Below are positions 51,501 to 61,475 of a stretch of DNA of 64,000 bases, one piece after another. Both the position numbers and the translations under genes were made by a program. The first letter of the stretch is position 1. Each line of letters begins with the position of its first letter. Under the pieces are notes generated by a model. It did not search any database and was not told where the DNA came from. It saw only the letters and a program-made list of their open reading frames with translations. This DNA comes from Apteryx mantelli (taxonomy: Eukaryota; Chordata; Aves; Apterygiformes; Apterygidae), in contig NC_089983.1 in the NCBI RefSeq assembly GCF_036417845.1, positions 25,446,297 to 25,510,296 on the forward strand, given 5' to 3'.

Positions 51501-54500
51501 GAAATTGCATTATGTAATAACTTTTAGATGCTGTTCAGATTCAGTTTCACTTTGGTTTCATTTTCTTAGTCTCATCTGTGGCTATGAATAACTGTAGTAA
51601 CTCCCACTCCCACTAAAAACTTCTTCACCAAGCAAAATAGCGGGAATGGTGGAGGGAGGAGTGTTGTGTTTTTTTCTTCCTGTTGGACTGATTTGCTACT
51701 GAATTTGCAAATAAAAGTAGTGACTAAGAAATTTACATCCAGATCTTCAAAGTGTCTGGCACAAGTAAATTAAGTATTACCTACTCATTTGTAATGCAGA
51801 TAGTTGTCCAGACACTGCCAGTCTGCCACAAAAGCTGTTTTTTACTTCATTGAAGCTCAGTCACCTGACTGCTAGAAAACTCTTACATTAAGACAATTGG
51901 CTATTTAGTTTTAAGAAGTTATAGTACCTGTGTTTTAGAGGCATGCAGTTCATCTTTCCCTTAGTGACCTTCCTTACATGCTGGAAAGTATCAGTAATGG
52001 AGTAAGCTCCTATCTACTAGATATACCCTGGTGGTTGTGCAATTAGTTGCTCAATAGAACTTTCCGATCTGTTAAAAAGCATCAGTCTTTGATATCATAA
52101 TCATATAGTTTTATTGTGGGTAAAGCATCTGACAAAAATATAGATACTTCATCTTGAAATGCCCATTAATATTGTCTGTAGTTTATTTTGAGTCAAAGTT
52201 TAATACTTTTTTCCCCAAAGAACTGAGTCTCTTCAGTACTGTTTTCCTAGTGAGTGGTTCAGAACATGTTGAGTGCTTCTTTAGGGCACGGGGGAGGCAG
52301 GATTGAGTGCTTTAGCTATAATTAAGGAACTACTTGAAGATGCAATTTTTTTTTTCTCCTTAATCACAAAGGAGATACTGGTTATGTTCATGATTGTGTA
52401 GCTGCCATTTTGGCCTCTAGAGCTCTCCAGGATGTCAGCCCTTAAGCCTGAATGTGTATAGAGAAGCAAGTTCAAAGGTTTACATATAAAAGCAAGGGCA
52501 CAGGACATATTAAGCATCTGCAGGTGGGAGTTGGTGGAGACTTTACCTGAAATGGCAGTCTTAAAAAGATGGAATAATTCTTAGCTTGATGGTGAAATTA
52601 CTAAGATAGCATAGCAATTCCTTTGCTGATACTAGAATTAAATGTTGCTGAATTTTGCTCAGCTATTTGGTTATAGTAGCCTGAATGGAATACTGGACTT
52701 GGACAGACTTTCTAGCTGTTTCAAGTAAGACTTTCTAAAGTTTATATCTGTTTGTTTCCCAAGAAAAACAAAATGTCTGATTTCAAGGCTGCCTTGGAGT
52801 CATCTGAGAAGCAACATACAAAGTTTGCTATTTAATACAATTAATTTTTAATGACCCTTGTGTTCCAGACATAGAAAACTGCAGATATTTTTGATAACTT
52901 TCCATATATGACAAGAATTCTGTTAGGAATTAACCACCTTGCAAGCCTAGTCTTCTCTATACGGTATATCTTAGAGTACTGAAAACTTGCAAGATGAAGC
53001 TCAATCTATAATGAAAAATCATTTTTACTGAGAAATGATTGGATGTGGTGCTACTTATGTGTATTGCAGTGTTCACAGAAAAAAGCATCTTTGCTATATG
53101 TGCTTACGTATCTTGTATGGTAGACTGAAACTAATCTTGTAGCTTTGTGTGAACATAAAGAAATACCTCTGTAGCTGGGTTTGATACACCAAGTGGTTTA
53201 GTTTGAGAACTCATGTGGTAATATGAAGAATAAGCAATCTGCACTGTGCCAATACTTCAGATTTCCAGTTGTTAAGTCACATTACAAGAAGCTTAACATA
53301 TATTACTTGTATTACTCTTCAATATAGGCAACTGATGTAGTTGCCGCAGGAATTCTGTTTTACTTGCCAGTTGGAAAGGAGGCCATCCATGCAGTTATTC
53401 ATAGAAAGAAAATGTGGTACACGACCATGTTTCTTTATTAAGATGTGGTTAATTCCATGAAATAGTTTGAAAATCCGTGATTAGAATGGTATTAATAGTC
53501 ACAGAGACTTCACTTGTGAATCCGGTTACTGTGCATTTCAACTTGATAATAATACTGTGAATTAGCCTTTGGCGGAAAGTAGAAAGCATTTTTGTGGGAA
53601 AAGTTTTGGATCTAAGAGAAGAGTATTATGGAAAAAGATCAGGAGTCGAGCAATTCTCTGTCAGTGAGCCAGTGCTCAGCACTAGGTTAACCTTTTCTGA
53701 GGCTACGTCTGTAGGTTTGGTGAATGATCCAGGAGTCAGTATGTTGATTTGCATTTGTAAATGAACTTGCTGTGGAAGTGCACAAGCCAGCTTCTACTGT
53801 GCAAGTTGAGATAAATATTTAGATTTTTACACTCTCAAGCCTTTTGTTGCATGTAGTATTTATACTAATTTGTTCAAAGACTTAGGTAAGGTCTGTGACC
53901 TGTTTGATTCCTTATAATTTGGTATTGTCAGCCAAATTTCAATTAGTTCTAGAAAAGTATATTCTAGAAGTGCAACCATGAAACTGAGTCTGCTCACAGA
54001 AATTTCGACAGTTTCTGTGAATTCTCAAGAAGTTTGTAAAGGCTCAGTTGTGCAACTGTTCAGATTCAACTTTACTAGGATTATGAAGCTATGTATGAAT
54101 TTCAAAATATAAGTAACTTCTTGAAAATATCCATTAATTTGAAAATGTGAAGAATAACTAGGTGACAATGAATCCTGTGATGAGAGCTAAATTTTTCCAT
54201 TTCAAAATAATATATATTTTAATTTTGCAAAAACAGTAATACATGAATACATGAATAACTACCATCCTATCAATTACTGATTGAGAAAAAAGCATAGTAG
54301 ATAGTGTCAAGTGATTGTGGAACATTTTTTTCCCCCCTAAATGTCATCTTGTGCTAAAGGTTATTTCTCATTTTCTTGTGTTGACTACAAAGAAGAACCC
54401 ATAAAGACGATTGTGTGCATTGCTCGTTCATTGATATAGAGGGACTCAGGGTTCTCAGTTTGATTTGGGGGCAAGATTTTGATGCTTGATTGTCAACACT

Positions 54501-57500
54501 GACCCTTTAATTTGGAGGGTTATCTTATGGGTTCCACTTTTATGAGTAATAAATACTCTTTTCCCCATGTTAGACCCTTAATTCTGATCTTATTACACAC
54601 TGTGACATTTTTTATGAAGTTAGTGGGTGAAATCCAAAGTCCTGCTGAAATACAAATTTAGGAAATTGATTTTTATTTCCCTGTTCACTCCCTTTTCTTT
54701 CAGCTGTTCTTAATTAACAACCTGTATAGTCTCTTGCCTTAAACTTCTGCTAGTGAGTGTGAGTGAGCCATTCAATGGATACTGTAAACTCATTAGTTGG
54801 AGTGAATTTTATTTACAGTCTGAGGTCTATATAAATGTAAAACCACTACACTATCTATATAGCTGAAATCTTAGTTTCTCATTTGTAAAATAATAACCTA
54901 AAAGTTACGTTAGTGCGGTATTTGTTATTTTAACAGTGATAAATGAGTTTGAGAACTTAATTCTTTGGCCACTGACCTTTTCTGTTTTGCTGTTTCTGCC
55001 AACAGCCAAACTTAAACAAACAAACAAAAAAACCCAAAAAAACCCAACCAACCAAACAAAAAAAGCTGAATGTGAATGTGGCCATTGGTCAGCATATCTA
55101 GGGGGAAAGGTCTCCTTAAGCTATTGTACAATACATATTAGCTATTTGTCATAACTTCAGCTATTTGTGTTTTAAAGTTAAGCTTCTCCTGATGTTGGCT
55201 ATTAACCACTAAAATGATACTTTACTTGTGATTATTTTTTTAATTAAGCCCATGTATTAGCTATAAAGCCACTTGAGTGCATTGTAAATAAAATGGTGTA
55301 ATAATGAAGTGCTTTAATTACACCTCCTAAAGTATGCATAGTTCTCAGTACATTTTTTATTTAAATTCTTAACATGTTCACTTTTTTCTGAAAAGCAGTT
55401 TGATTCACTGTAAAGATGGAGATCCAGCCTTTAAAGTCATTTGAGCAAATTCTGTGGCTGTTCTCTAGTTAGGAAGTTTTCACAGTATTTGCAGCAAGCT
55501 AATTGCTTCTGCTAATAAATAATCTAAAATCGATGCTGACAGCAGTTAACTGGCACAGAGACTTTATTCTGTAAAGCACTTGGCTAATGACCTTCTTTAA
55601 ATTAATAGCATTAAGTGCTATGAGGAAATAAATCTAAGGAATTGCCTGTCATTTGCTTGTCATGTCTAATAACTTCCAATAATGATGGCTGATAGATTTT
55701 TGCACATGCCATTATTGAAGTTGTGCATGTAATTATTCTCCTCATTATATGTAAACAATTAGCAATATTTGGTGTTTCCTTGCAATAAAGCTGTTAAATA
55801 CAAGTAGCCCATTAAAGGTTAGTAACTTTTTTTAAGCAAAACTTCATTTCCTTTGAATACAGCAAATCTGAAGGTGTCTGACCATGGTACTGGTTCATTG
55901 GTATGAGCTTCAGATTTGGGAACTTTGTTGCCAGTAATGGGCGGTGATAAGGGGGAAATATTATGGAGAATTCTGTTCTGACCTGTGGAACTTTGTTTCC
56001 AGCTCGAAGAAGTAATGGAGAAGGAAACTTACAAGACTGCGAAATTAATTCTTGAGCGGTTTGATCCAGAATCAAATGCAAAGGTATTGCATTGCAAATC
56101 TTGGTGTTGATCCTGCCTCAGTATAAAAGATATCATGGAGCTGAGCATTCACATGATGTAATTTATAATTAATTGGCAGGAGGCTGAACTCCCATCTGCT
56201 GGAACATCTGCAACCCCCAGACCTGGTCAAGGTAATAGCCCTGTAAAACATCTGTTCTTTAGCATAGATACTCGTCTTTCATAGTAATACCTGCTATAGA
56301 AGTCTCTCCATGATAAAATTTGTAGATCGATGACCTTTTCTAGGGTTAGACTGTTTATTAGACTATGCCCATTAGTGTTCTTTATTTTTCAAATAATGTA
56401 TCAATTAGTAAAGGCTGATGCTATTCCACCTAGCAGAATGTTTAATGCTGCTTGATGCTGATGCATAGAGAATCAGGTCCTTGCTGCCTGCTGAGTATCT
56501 ACTTGCAATTTTTCTAGAATACTGAATGACTGTCAGAAGTATTATATAATGTTCATTGGCTTAGCTTTTCAATTCTGTTACCGTTTCTGTCTAATCAGAC
56601 CTTTCCTAATGCAGCATTTAAACTACTTTTATATAGTGGATAGAGAGATACCACAAAACTAATGCAGAAATCAAGTATTTTCTAGATGCTAAAAATGAAC
56701 AGTTCTTTACTCTTTAGACTGTCCCATTTAAAGATGCTGTTGCATAGAATAAAAAGAAATGGAAATAACTTACAACATGCATTTCAATGAAGCCTGTTTC
56801 TAGATTGCACATAGAGATTTATAGATTGGAAAGAAATAAAGGCCCCTCAACCCAGTAGAGTGTTTGCATTGAAAATGTCGGCTGGAATTTTGGGGGGAAA
56901 TAAAATTTGTGGATATTTATACAAAGTACCTTTAAGCTTTTCTTAACTTTAAGTATAACATGCTGTAGTTAATTGCAGTAATACTAATATTTTCAGTCTA
57001 AAGACAACCTAGTATACTGATGCTCAAGATGGATTACCTACAAAAAAATCTGGCTCAAGTCAATATAAGGACTAATTTGTTTTTACAACCAAGTTAAGTC
57101 TGTAGGGGCTGTGGAAAACAAACTGTAGAATCAGAGGTGTCATTTCCCATAGAAGAATTGTATTGCTGTAGAGTGTACACTAGGATTGTCAGCTTTTGTG
57201 TGTCAAACACTTTTGAGAAGGCTTTGAAGTAGCCAAACTTACTTATGTCTCATTTTTCACTCTTGGAGTGCATGGCAACTGGATTTACTAACAATGGTGT
57301 TCTGTAAGCTGTTCCTGCAGGGTCAAATCTACTATTTTGTTCTTGCTTTACTTGAAATTGTCATTAAAATATTTTAGCCCATCCTTACTTGTTGACATTC
57401 ACAATGAGTACTTGCAGTGTGGTATGTTCACAGTCAAGTTTTTATCTTTTCTGGTGTCCTAGACACAACAGCTTTTCTTTAAGTTTGCTCCTTACCTGTC

Positions 57501-60500
57501 ACTTGTGTCATTCTATTTCTGTAGTATTCATACATTTTAAAGGCTGAGGGCCTGTTCTGACTCAGTGTTCGGTTGTTGCCAGTGTTGACAATGAGTTGTT
57601 GCCAATTTTCTGTCATACCTGTAATGCTTAGGTAGAATGTTTAACTCCTTATGTTTGTTGTTCTCATTGAGATACACTAGAAATCAGCTCCAGACTAATG
57701 TGACATCTGTTTGTAGAATGCAAGTAATGCTGACTAGGGAATGAAACTGCCTGGAAATGTATGTTTTTGCTTAGAGATCTAGAGATCTTCAAAGATGTGA
57801 GATGTTCAAAGATATCTGTGAAAGAGTAGTTGTCTGTAGACATAGGCTAGCAGATTAAATCCCTAGTTTTCTGTAGGAGATAGTTGTAAATGTGTTGGGA
57901 CTTAGCTATCATTTAATGTTATAGTGAATTCTCTTCTTGTGCCTTACTTAAGGCTGAAAATATACATCCAAGACTAGTTTATGGATAGGTTGTTAATTTT
58001 AAATTGCAATAGCTGAGATTAACTGCAGCAAAAAGCGCAAAGTAAAAATGTAGATACTGACATATATCAATTATGTTTTGGATTAACAAGCTATAAATCA
58101 AATGGTCGATGAGAAATCTTTAGTCATCCTGGCTTTATTAAGAGATCAGCATTCTTGAAACTCGTAAAGAGTTAAGTGATTTTCTCCTTTTCATGGCAGA
58201 CTGATTAGCAATGGTGACAATTAAGTTGCTCTGTCTGTAATAGCTAACCAGTCTTGTGCATGTTTGTGTTTATAAAGCATAGCGCACATGCTTGTCATCA
58301 AGGTTCTGAAATAGTCAAAAGCTGGCGAATTGACTCCAGCATGTAGTACACTGATTTTTGACTTGACTGTTAATAGCAGGGATATGAGAGAGAGCTTCTG
58401 AGAGAGCTGAATTAAAAGTATTTCTGAAAGAATGGCACTATGGCCTGTGTTAGTAAATGTGGTAGAATAGGAATAAATTTGTAGAATGAAACTATTATTG
58501 CTGAGGAGTTTACTGAGACTTTGAAAGGAGGATAACTGATGACCAAGGTATGATCAGTTTGGACTCAATGTATATGAGGCAGCTGATGAAAAGTTAGGTG
58601 GTATGTTTTTGACTTAGCTGAAATGGAAACTTGTGCTTTCCACTGTAATTATTTACTACAAAGATTTAGTGGATCAGAACTACATAATAGTTTGTTCTCC
58701 AAGGAAAGATTATAGTGCCCCAGTACTTTTGCTTCTGTCTCTTAATTTTTGCGATTTTTGGCATTTTGACACCTATTTATTAAATAATTCAGTCTTAACA
58801 GAAGTTTCATATGAATCTTGAGCTTGGCATAAGAAAACACCTGGAAGTCCAGAAGGAAAAGGAATTGAAAGCTTTTTAAATGCAATTTGATCTAGTCAAA
58901 TTTTTTGAGGGATAGAGTTAATAAGTGTGTAGTTGTTCAGTAATCTAGCTGTATCAAGAAAATATACTTATATTTCAACAGTGGTATGAATACATATCAA
59001 CAATATCCTGTTGTTGATAGCAGTTCCCTCAGTTATGCTGATACAACTGTTAGCAGGCCTGTAATGTAAATGAGATCACTGCATGATCTAAATAAAAAAT
59101 AATGCAAGTACAGATGGCTGCAAGCTGTGAGATGTGTATGGACACCAGAAGAAAGAAAATTCCTAGTTTTGCACTAAAGCCAAAAATTAACTGCATACTG
59201 ACCTGCACTGTGCTCTTTTTCCTTGCACTAACGCTTGAAAAACAATGCATTTGTTTTCCTCTACAAAAATGAAGGAGTTTCAGAAGTGTCCGTATGCTCA
59301 TAAATGTGAAATATATGGCTGTTCCACCATTGGCAATATTCTAATGTTCTTTAAGAGATCATATTGAAGGCCCAGTTGTGAGTAACCCTGTTCATTAGTG
59401 TCTGCTTATGAGTCAGTATTGTTCAGTGCAAATAACTACAGAATTTGGACCTTGGTGGTCTCGAATAAAAGATCTATTTTTAAGTTATTCGTCTGTCTTT
59501 GTACAGCTGGCTTGCAAATGCGCAAAGAATGTTTAGGAAAATCTTTCTCTTACACAGAAACACAGAATGGTTGAGGTTGGAAGGGACTTCTGGAGATCTA
59601 GTCCAACTCCCCTACTCAAGCAGGTCCCTTCCAACCTCAGCCATTCTATGTTTCTGCATGATTCTGACTGAAGATACCAGAGTTGTCTTTTTCTCCTTTT
59701 GGTGGATATTAATCATATTTATATGTACAGATAAGTAGGCAAGAGGATAGCCTACATATGATGCCATTTCACAGCTCTAGATGTTGGCAACTTTCCCAAA
59801 TGAACTTCTGTTTGACCTACTGCTCCAATAATAAGGAACTCTTCCTTAACTTGTATAAGCTGATGTCAGCCCCAGCCCCTACTGGAGCAATCATATATAA
59901 TATTATATAATAAATAAATGGGATAATATATAATGGGGTAATATTTCCCTTTCAGGGACAGGTATCATTCTTTCAAAGTTCAGCGCACCCATCTCCCTGT
60001 GGTCATGCAATTGCCAGTGGAGTTGTAAAGTATCTGTTAAGAATTTAAAGTCTTCCAGTTGTCACAAAGTCAATAGATAAAATCTCTAATCTTTAAACTC
60101 TTCAGGGCATTAACTTAAAGTCCAATTCTAATGTGAAATTCCATTTGTTGCGAAGGTATCTAAGGAAGCTGGTTGAAAACAAGTGGGTACTGGAAATGGT
60201 GTTACTCTGTGGAGCATACTGTAGCCTTAGGTTTAAATATTCTTTGGGTATGCCTTTTATAGACAGACTAAGCTGTCACTTGTTAACCACGTTAATGTCC
60301 AGAGTCCTGAAGTGAGGGTTAAACTTCAAATTGATTTGTTGCAGTAGTATATTTCAAAAGCTGTTTAGTTGGAGGTGATTAGGTGTAGTGGATGCTAGTG
60401 ACCACTGTTCCTGAACCTGGTTTGTTTTGGTAAACAAACTTGTGTATAAGATAATGGAACTTCAGGTTTTCATACATTTGTATTATATCCAAATTTTAAT

Positions 60501-61475
60501 GCATTACTGGGATGATATTCCCATAGGTGTTAATGAGAACACTTTTTCAGGTAAGAAGAGCTGAAGAAACTTAAGGTTTTTTTTTATAGTTGTTGCTTAA
60601 TAGTAACTCTTGATAGTGGAGTGAGAAGAGAGAAAAGTAACTGCATTCCTCTAGAGCCCATTCACGTTCTGTGACAATCCAAGCAAATGTCCTGTTGATA
60701 GTGTTGTTGAGCAGAGTAAATGAAACTGTATGACCTAGTAGCTTGTTCTGGTTTTGGAACTATTTCATTTAACCAATCTGAAAAAAAGATCTGATAACTC
60801 TGAGCACTTAGCCGAGGTATTGTAGATATTAGCTGAATAATTTTAGGTCCTGTGGAAAACAAAATATTTGGAAGCATATTTAAACCATGGAGTCAAATAG
60901 TGGTCAGTTCTGCTTGTACATTGTTGGCTGAATCTACCTGTTCATGGCTCCATATCTTCTGGCTTAGAGTATGCAATTGTATGGTAAGTATCTGCTAACT
61001 TTTTTTCTGGAAGACTGAGTGTATAAAAGTTAATGATCATTGCTATTAAAATACAGCATTCTGTTTGAGTTTAATTTCTATGGCATACTCAGGCAGGCTG
61101 CTGGTAGTCTTTGGTCATAGACCTTTCTGGTTTTGTTTGACTAGGTTATTTCTGTGCTGATTAGAACAGCAATATTAATGTGCTTTGACTAATAACTCTT
61201 GCTTATTGTAACGCTAGATGTTGAATTCAGTATGCATGTGTTCTTGTCAGAAATCCGTCAGAGGACCACAGCTCAAAGAAATGCTTCTACACCCACTTCT
61301 GCAACTCCTAAACAAGGCTCTCCAAAATCACCTGTTCCAGTAACAGCATCTCCTAATCTGCAGAGAGACCCATCAGCTCTGAGCGGACCCCTGGAAAGAA
61401 CTGTTGTGCCATCCTTGCAGTCAAATGTTTTACCAAGACGCCCTGGGTCCCCTGCTACTTCAGTGCCTGGAATGG
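39568..61475 (+). CDS. LNPK: LNPK, lunapark (ER three-way junction protein), coding part, 3'-truncated by window
   Basis: Eight coding exons (39568-39594, 40820-40861, 42032-42219, 46242-46300, 49439-49479, 56003-56083, 56180-56231, 61251-61475) join without a frame break into residues 1-238 of lunapark. Known role: an ER membrane protein that stabilises three-way tubule junctions, with both termini cytosolic. Visible features are Gly2 for N-myristoylation, a coiled coil at about 14-43, hydrophobic segments at about 45-65 and 78-98, the basic [11 protein letters not shown] border, a second coiled coil at about 107-135, and a Ser/Thr/Pro-rich linker from about 147. The C4 zinc finger and LNPARK motif lie outside the window; the family is about 425 residues, so roughly 55 percent is present. 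The start is secure: an in-frame TAG lies at 39562-39564, and -3 A and +4 G fit Kozak. No disruption is seen. Confidence 0.96.
39595..40819 (+). other. LNPK: LNPK intron 2
   Basis: 1225 bp, GTAAGT donor and GTAAGCAG acceptor, phase 0. AT-rich, with no recognised repeat or nested gene. Confidence 0.85.
40820..40861 (+). CDS. LNPK: LNPK exon 3
   Basis: 42 bp encoding [14 protein letters not shown] (residues 10-23), the start of the first coiled coil. Both borders are phase 0; the donor is GTATGT. Confidence 0.93.
40862..42031 (+). other. LNPK: LNPK intron 3
   Basis: 1170 bp, GTATGT donor and TTTATTTACAG acceptor. No recognised element. Confidence 0.85.
42032..42219 (+). CDS. LNPK: LNPK exon 4 (coiled coil and first membrane segment)
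   Basis: 188 bp encoding residues 24-85 plus two bases of codon 86. It contains [16 protein letters not shown] of the coiled coil, the first hydrophobic segment ending near YFWCLPDEW, and the start of the second (TLPFFAFPL). The donor is GTAAGT. Confidence 0.96.
42220..46241 (+). other. LNPK: LNPK intron 4
   Basis: 4022 bp. It contains a plus-strand CR1 copy at 45443-45869, about 370 bp before exon 5. The remainder is AT-rich unique sequence. Confidence 0.85.
45443..45869 (+). mobile_element. CR1 retroposon, 5'-truncated, with 3' octamer tail
   Basis: About 427 bp of CR1 3' end in sense orientation. It starts in the 'AGGCTGAGAGAGCTGGGACTG' region, passes through the segment around 'GGAACAGGCTGCCCA' and the 'TTGGACTAGATGATCTTTA' region, and ends in the diagnostic tandem octamers ATTCTGTG and ATTCTATG (45854-45869). 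CR1 is the dominant bird LINE. This copy has no reverse-transcriptase portion and is immobile. Confidence 0.95.
46242..46300 (+). CDS. LNPK: LNPK exon 5 (second membrane segment)
   Basis: 59 bp completing codon 86 and encoding residues 87-105 plus one base. It reads [19 protein letters not shown]. The charged SKRTER tail after the hydrophobic run marks the cytosolic membrane border. The acceptor is TTTTTAAAG and the donor GTAAGT. Confidence 0.95.
46301..49438 (+). other. LNPK: LNPK intron 5
   Basis: 3138 bp, ending in a long T tract (about 49421-49436) before AG. No repeat family recognised. Confidence 0.85.
49439..49479 (+). CDS. LNPK: LNPK exon 6
   Basis: 41 bp completing Asn106 and encoding [13 protein letters not shown] (107-119), the basic start of the second coiled coil. 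The donor is GTAAGT. Confidence 0.94.
49480..56002 (+). other. LNPK: LNPK intron 6
   Basis: 6523 bp, the longest complete intron here. It includes a TTTA-type tract near 49963-49981 and an A/C-rich simple repeat at 55012-55065. No nested gene is supported. Confidence 0.85.
55012..55065 (+). repeat. A/C-rich simple repeat
   Basis: Successive AAAC, AAAAAACCC and AACC units form a low-complexity A/C-rich tract. Confidence 0.8.
56003..56083 (+). CDS. LNPK: LNPK exon 7
   Basis: 81 bp encoding residues 120-146. It contains the conserved run [20 protein letters not shown], the end of the second coiled coil. Phase 0 at both ends; the donor is GTATTG. Confidence 0.96.
56084..56179 (+). other. LNPK: LNPK intron 7, only 96 bp
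   Basis: Very short compared with the other introns (1.2-6.5 kb). It has a weak pyrimidine tract before the acceptor. Reading through it in frame meets a stop (TGA) after eight codons, so retention would truncate the protein. Confidence 0.85.
56180..56231 (+). CDS. LNPK: LNPK exon 8
   Basis: 52 bp encoding residues 147-163 ([17 protein letters not shown]) plus one base, the start of the Ser/Pro-rich linker. The acceptor is CAGGAG, a tandem NAGNAG arrangement. Use of the second AG would drop Glu147 only. The donor is GTAATA. Confidence 0.88.
59555..59656. mobile_element. Head-to-head CR1 3' ends forming an inverted repeat
   Basis: 59555-59624 is the CR1 3' end in minus orientation; it matches the reverse complement of the end of the copy at 45443-45869. 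It is directly joined to 59624-59656, the terminal CR1 bases in plus orientation. The arms 59555-59587 and 59624-59656 pair at 31 of 33 positions around a 36-base loop. Confidence 0.85.
59892..59940. repeat. AT-rich low-complexity tract
   Basis: Repeated TATAATAT and ATAATA words with few G or C. Confidence 0.7.
61251..61475 (+). CDS. LNPK: LNPK exon 9 (Ser/Pro-rich linker)
   Basis: 225 bp completing Glu164 and encoding residues 165-238 plus one base. It opens with [10 protein letters not shown], the conserved start of this region. It continues through many SP and TP pairs, potential proline-directed phosphorylation sites, to [17 protein letters not shown]. The acceptor is TTCTTGTCAG and the donor is GTAAAC at 61476. 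The next constitutive exon (starting the second half of the Gly codon) was not found before the window end. Confidence 0.95.

Larger units (their letters stand above)
56232..61250 (+). other. LNPK: LNPK intron 8
   Basis: 5019 bp. It contains the CR1 fold-back at 59555-59656 and an AT-rich tract at 59892-59940. Otherwise it is unique AT-rich sequence. Confidence 0.85.
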
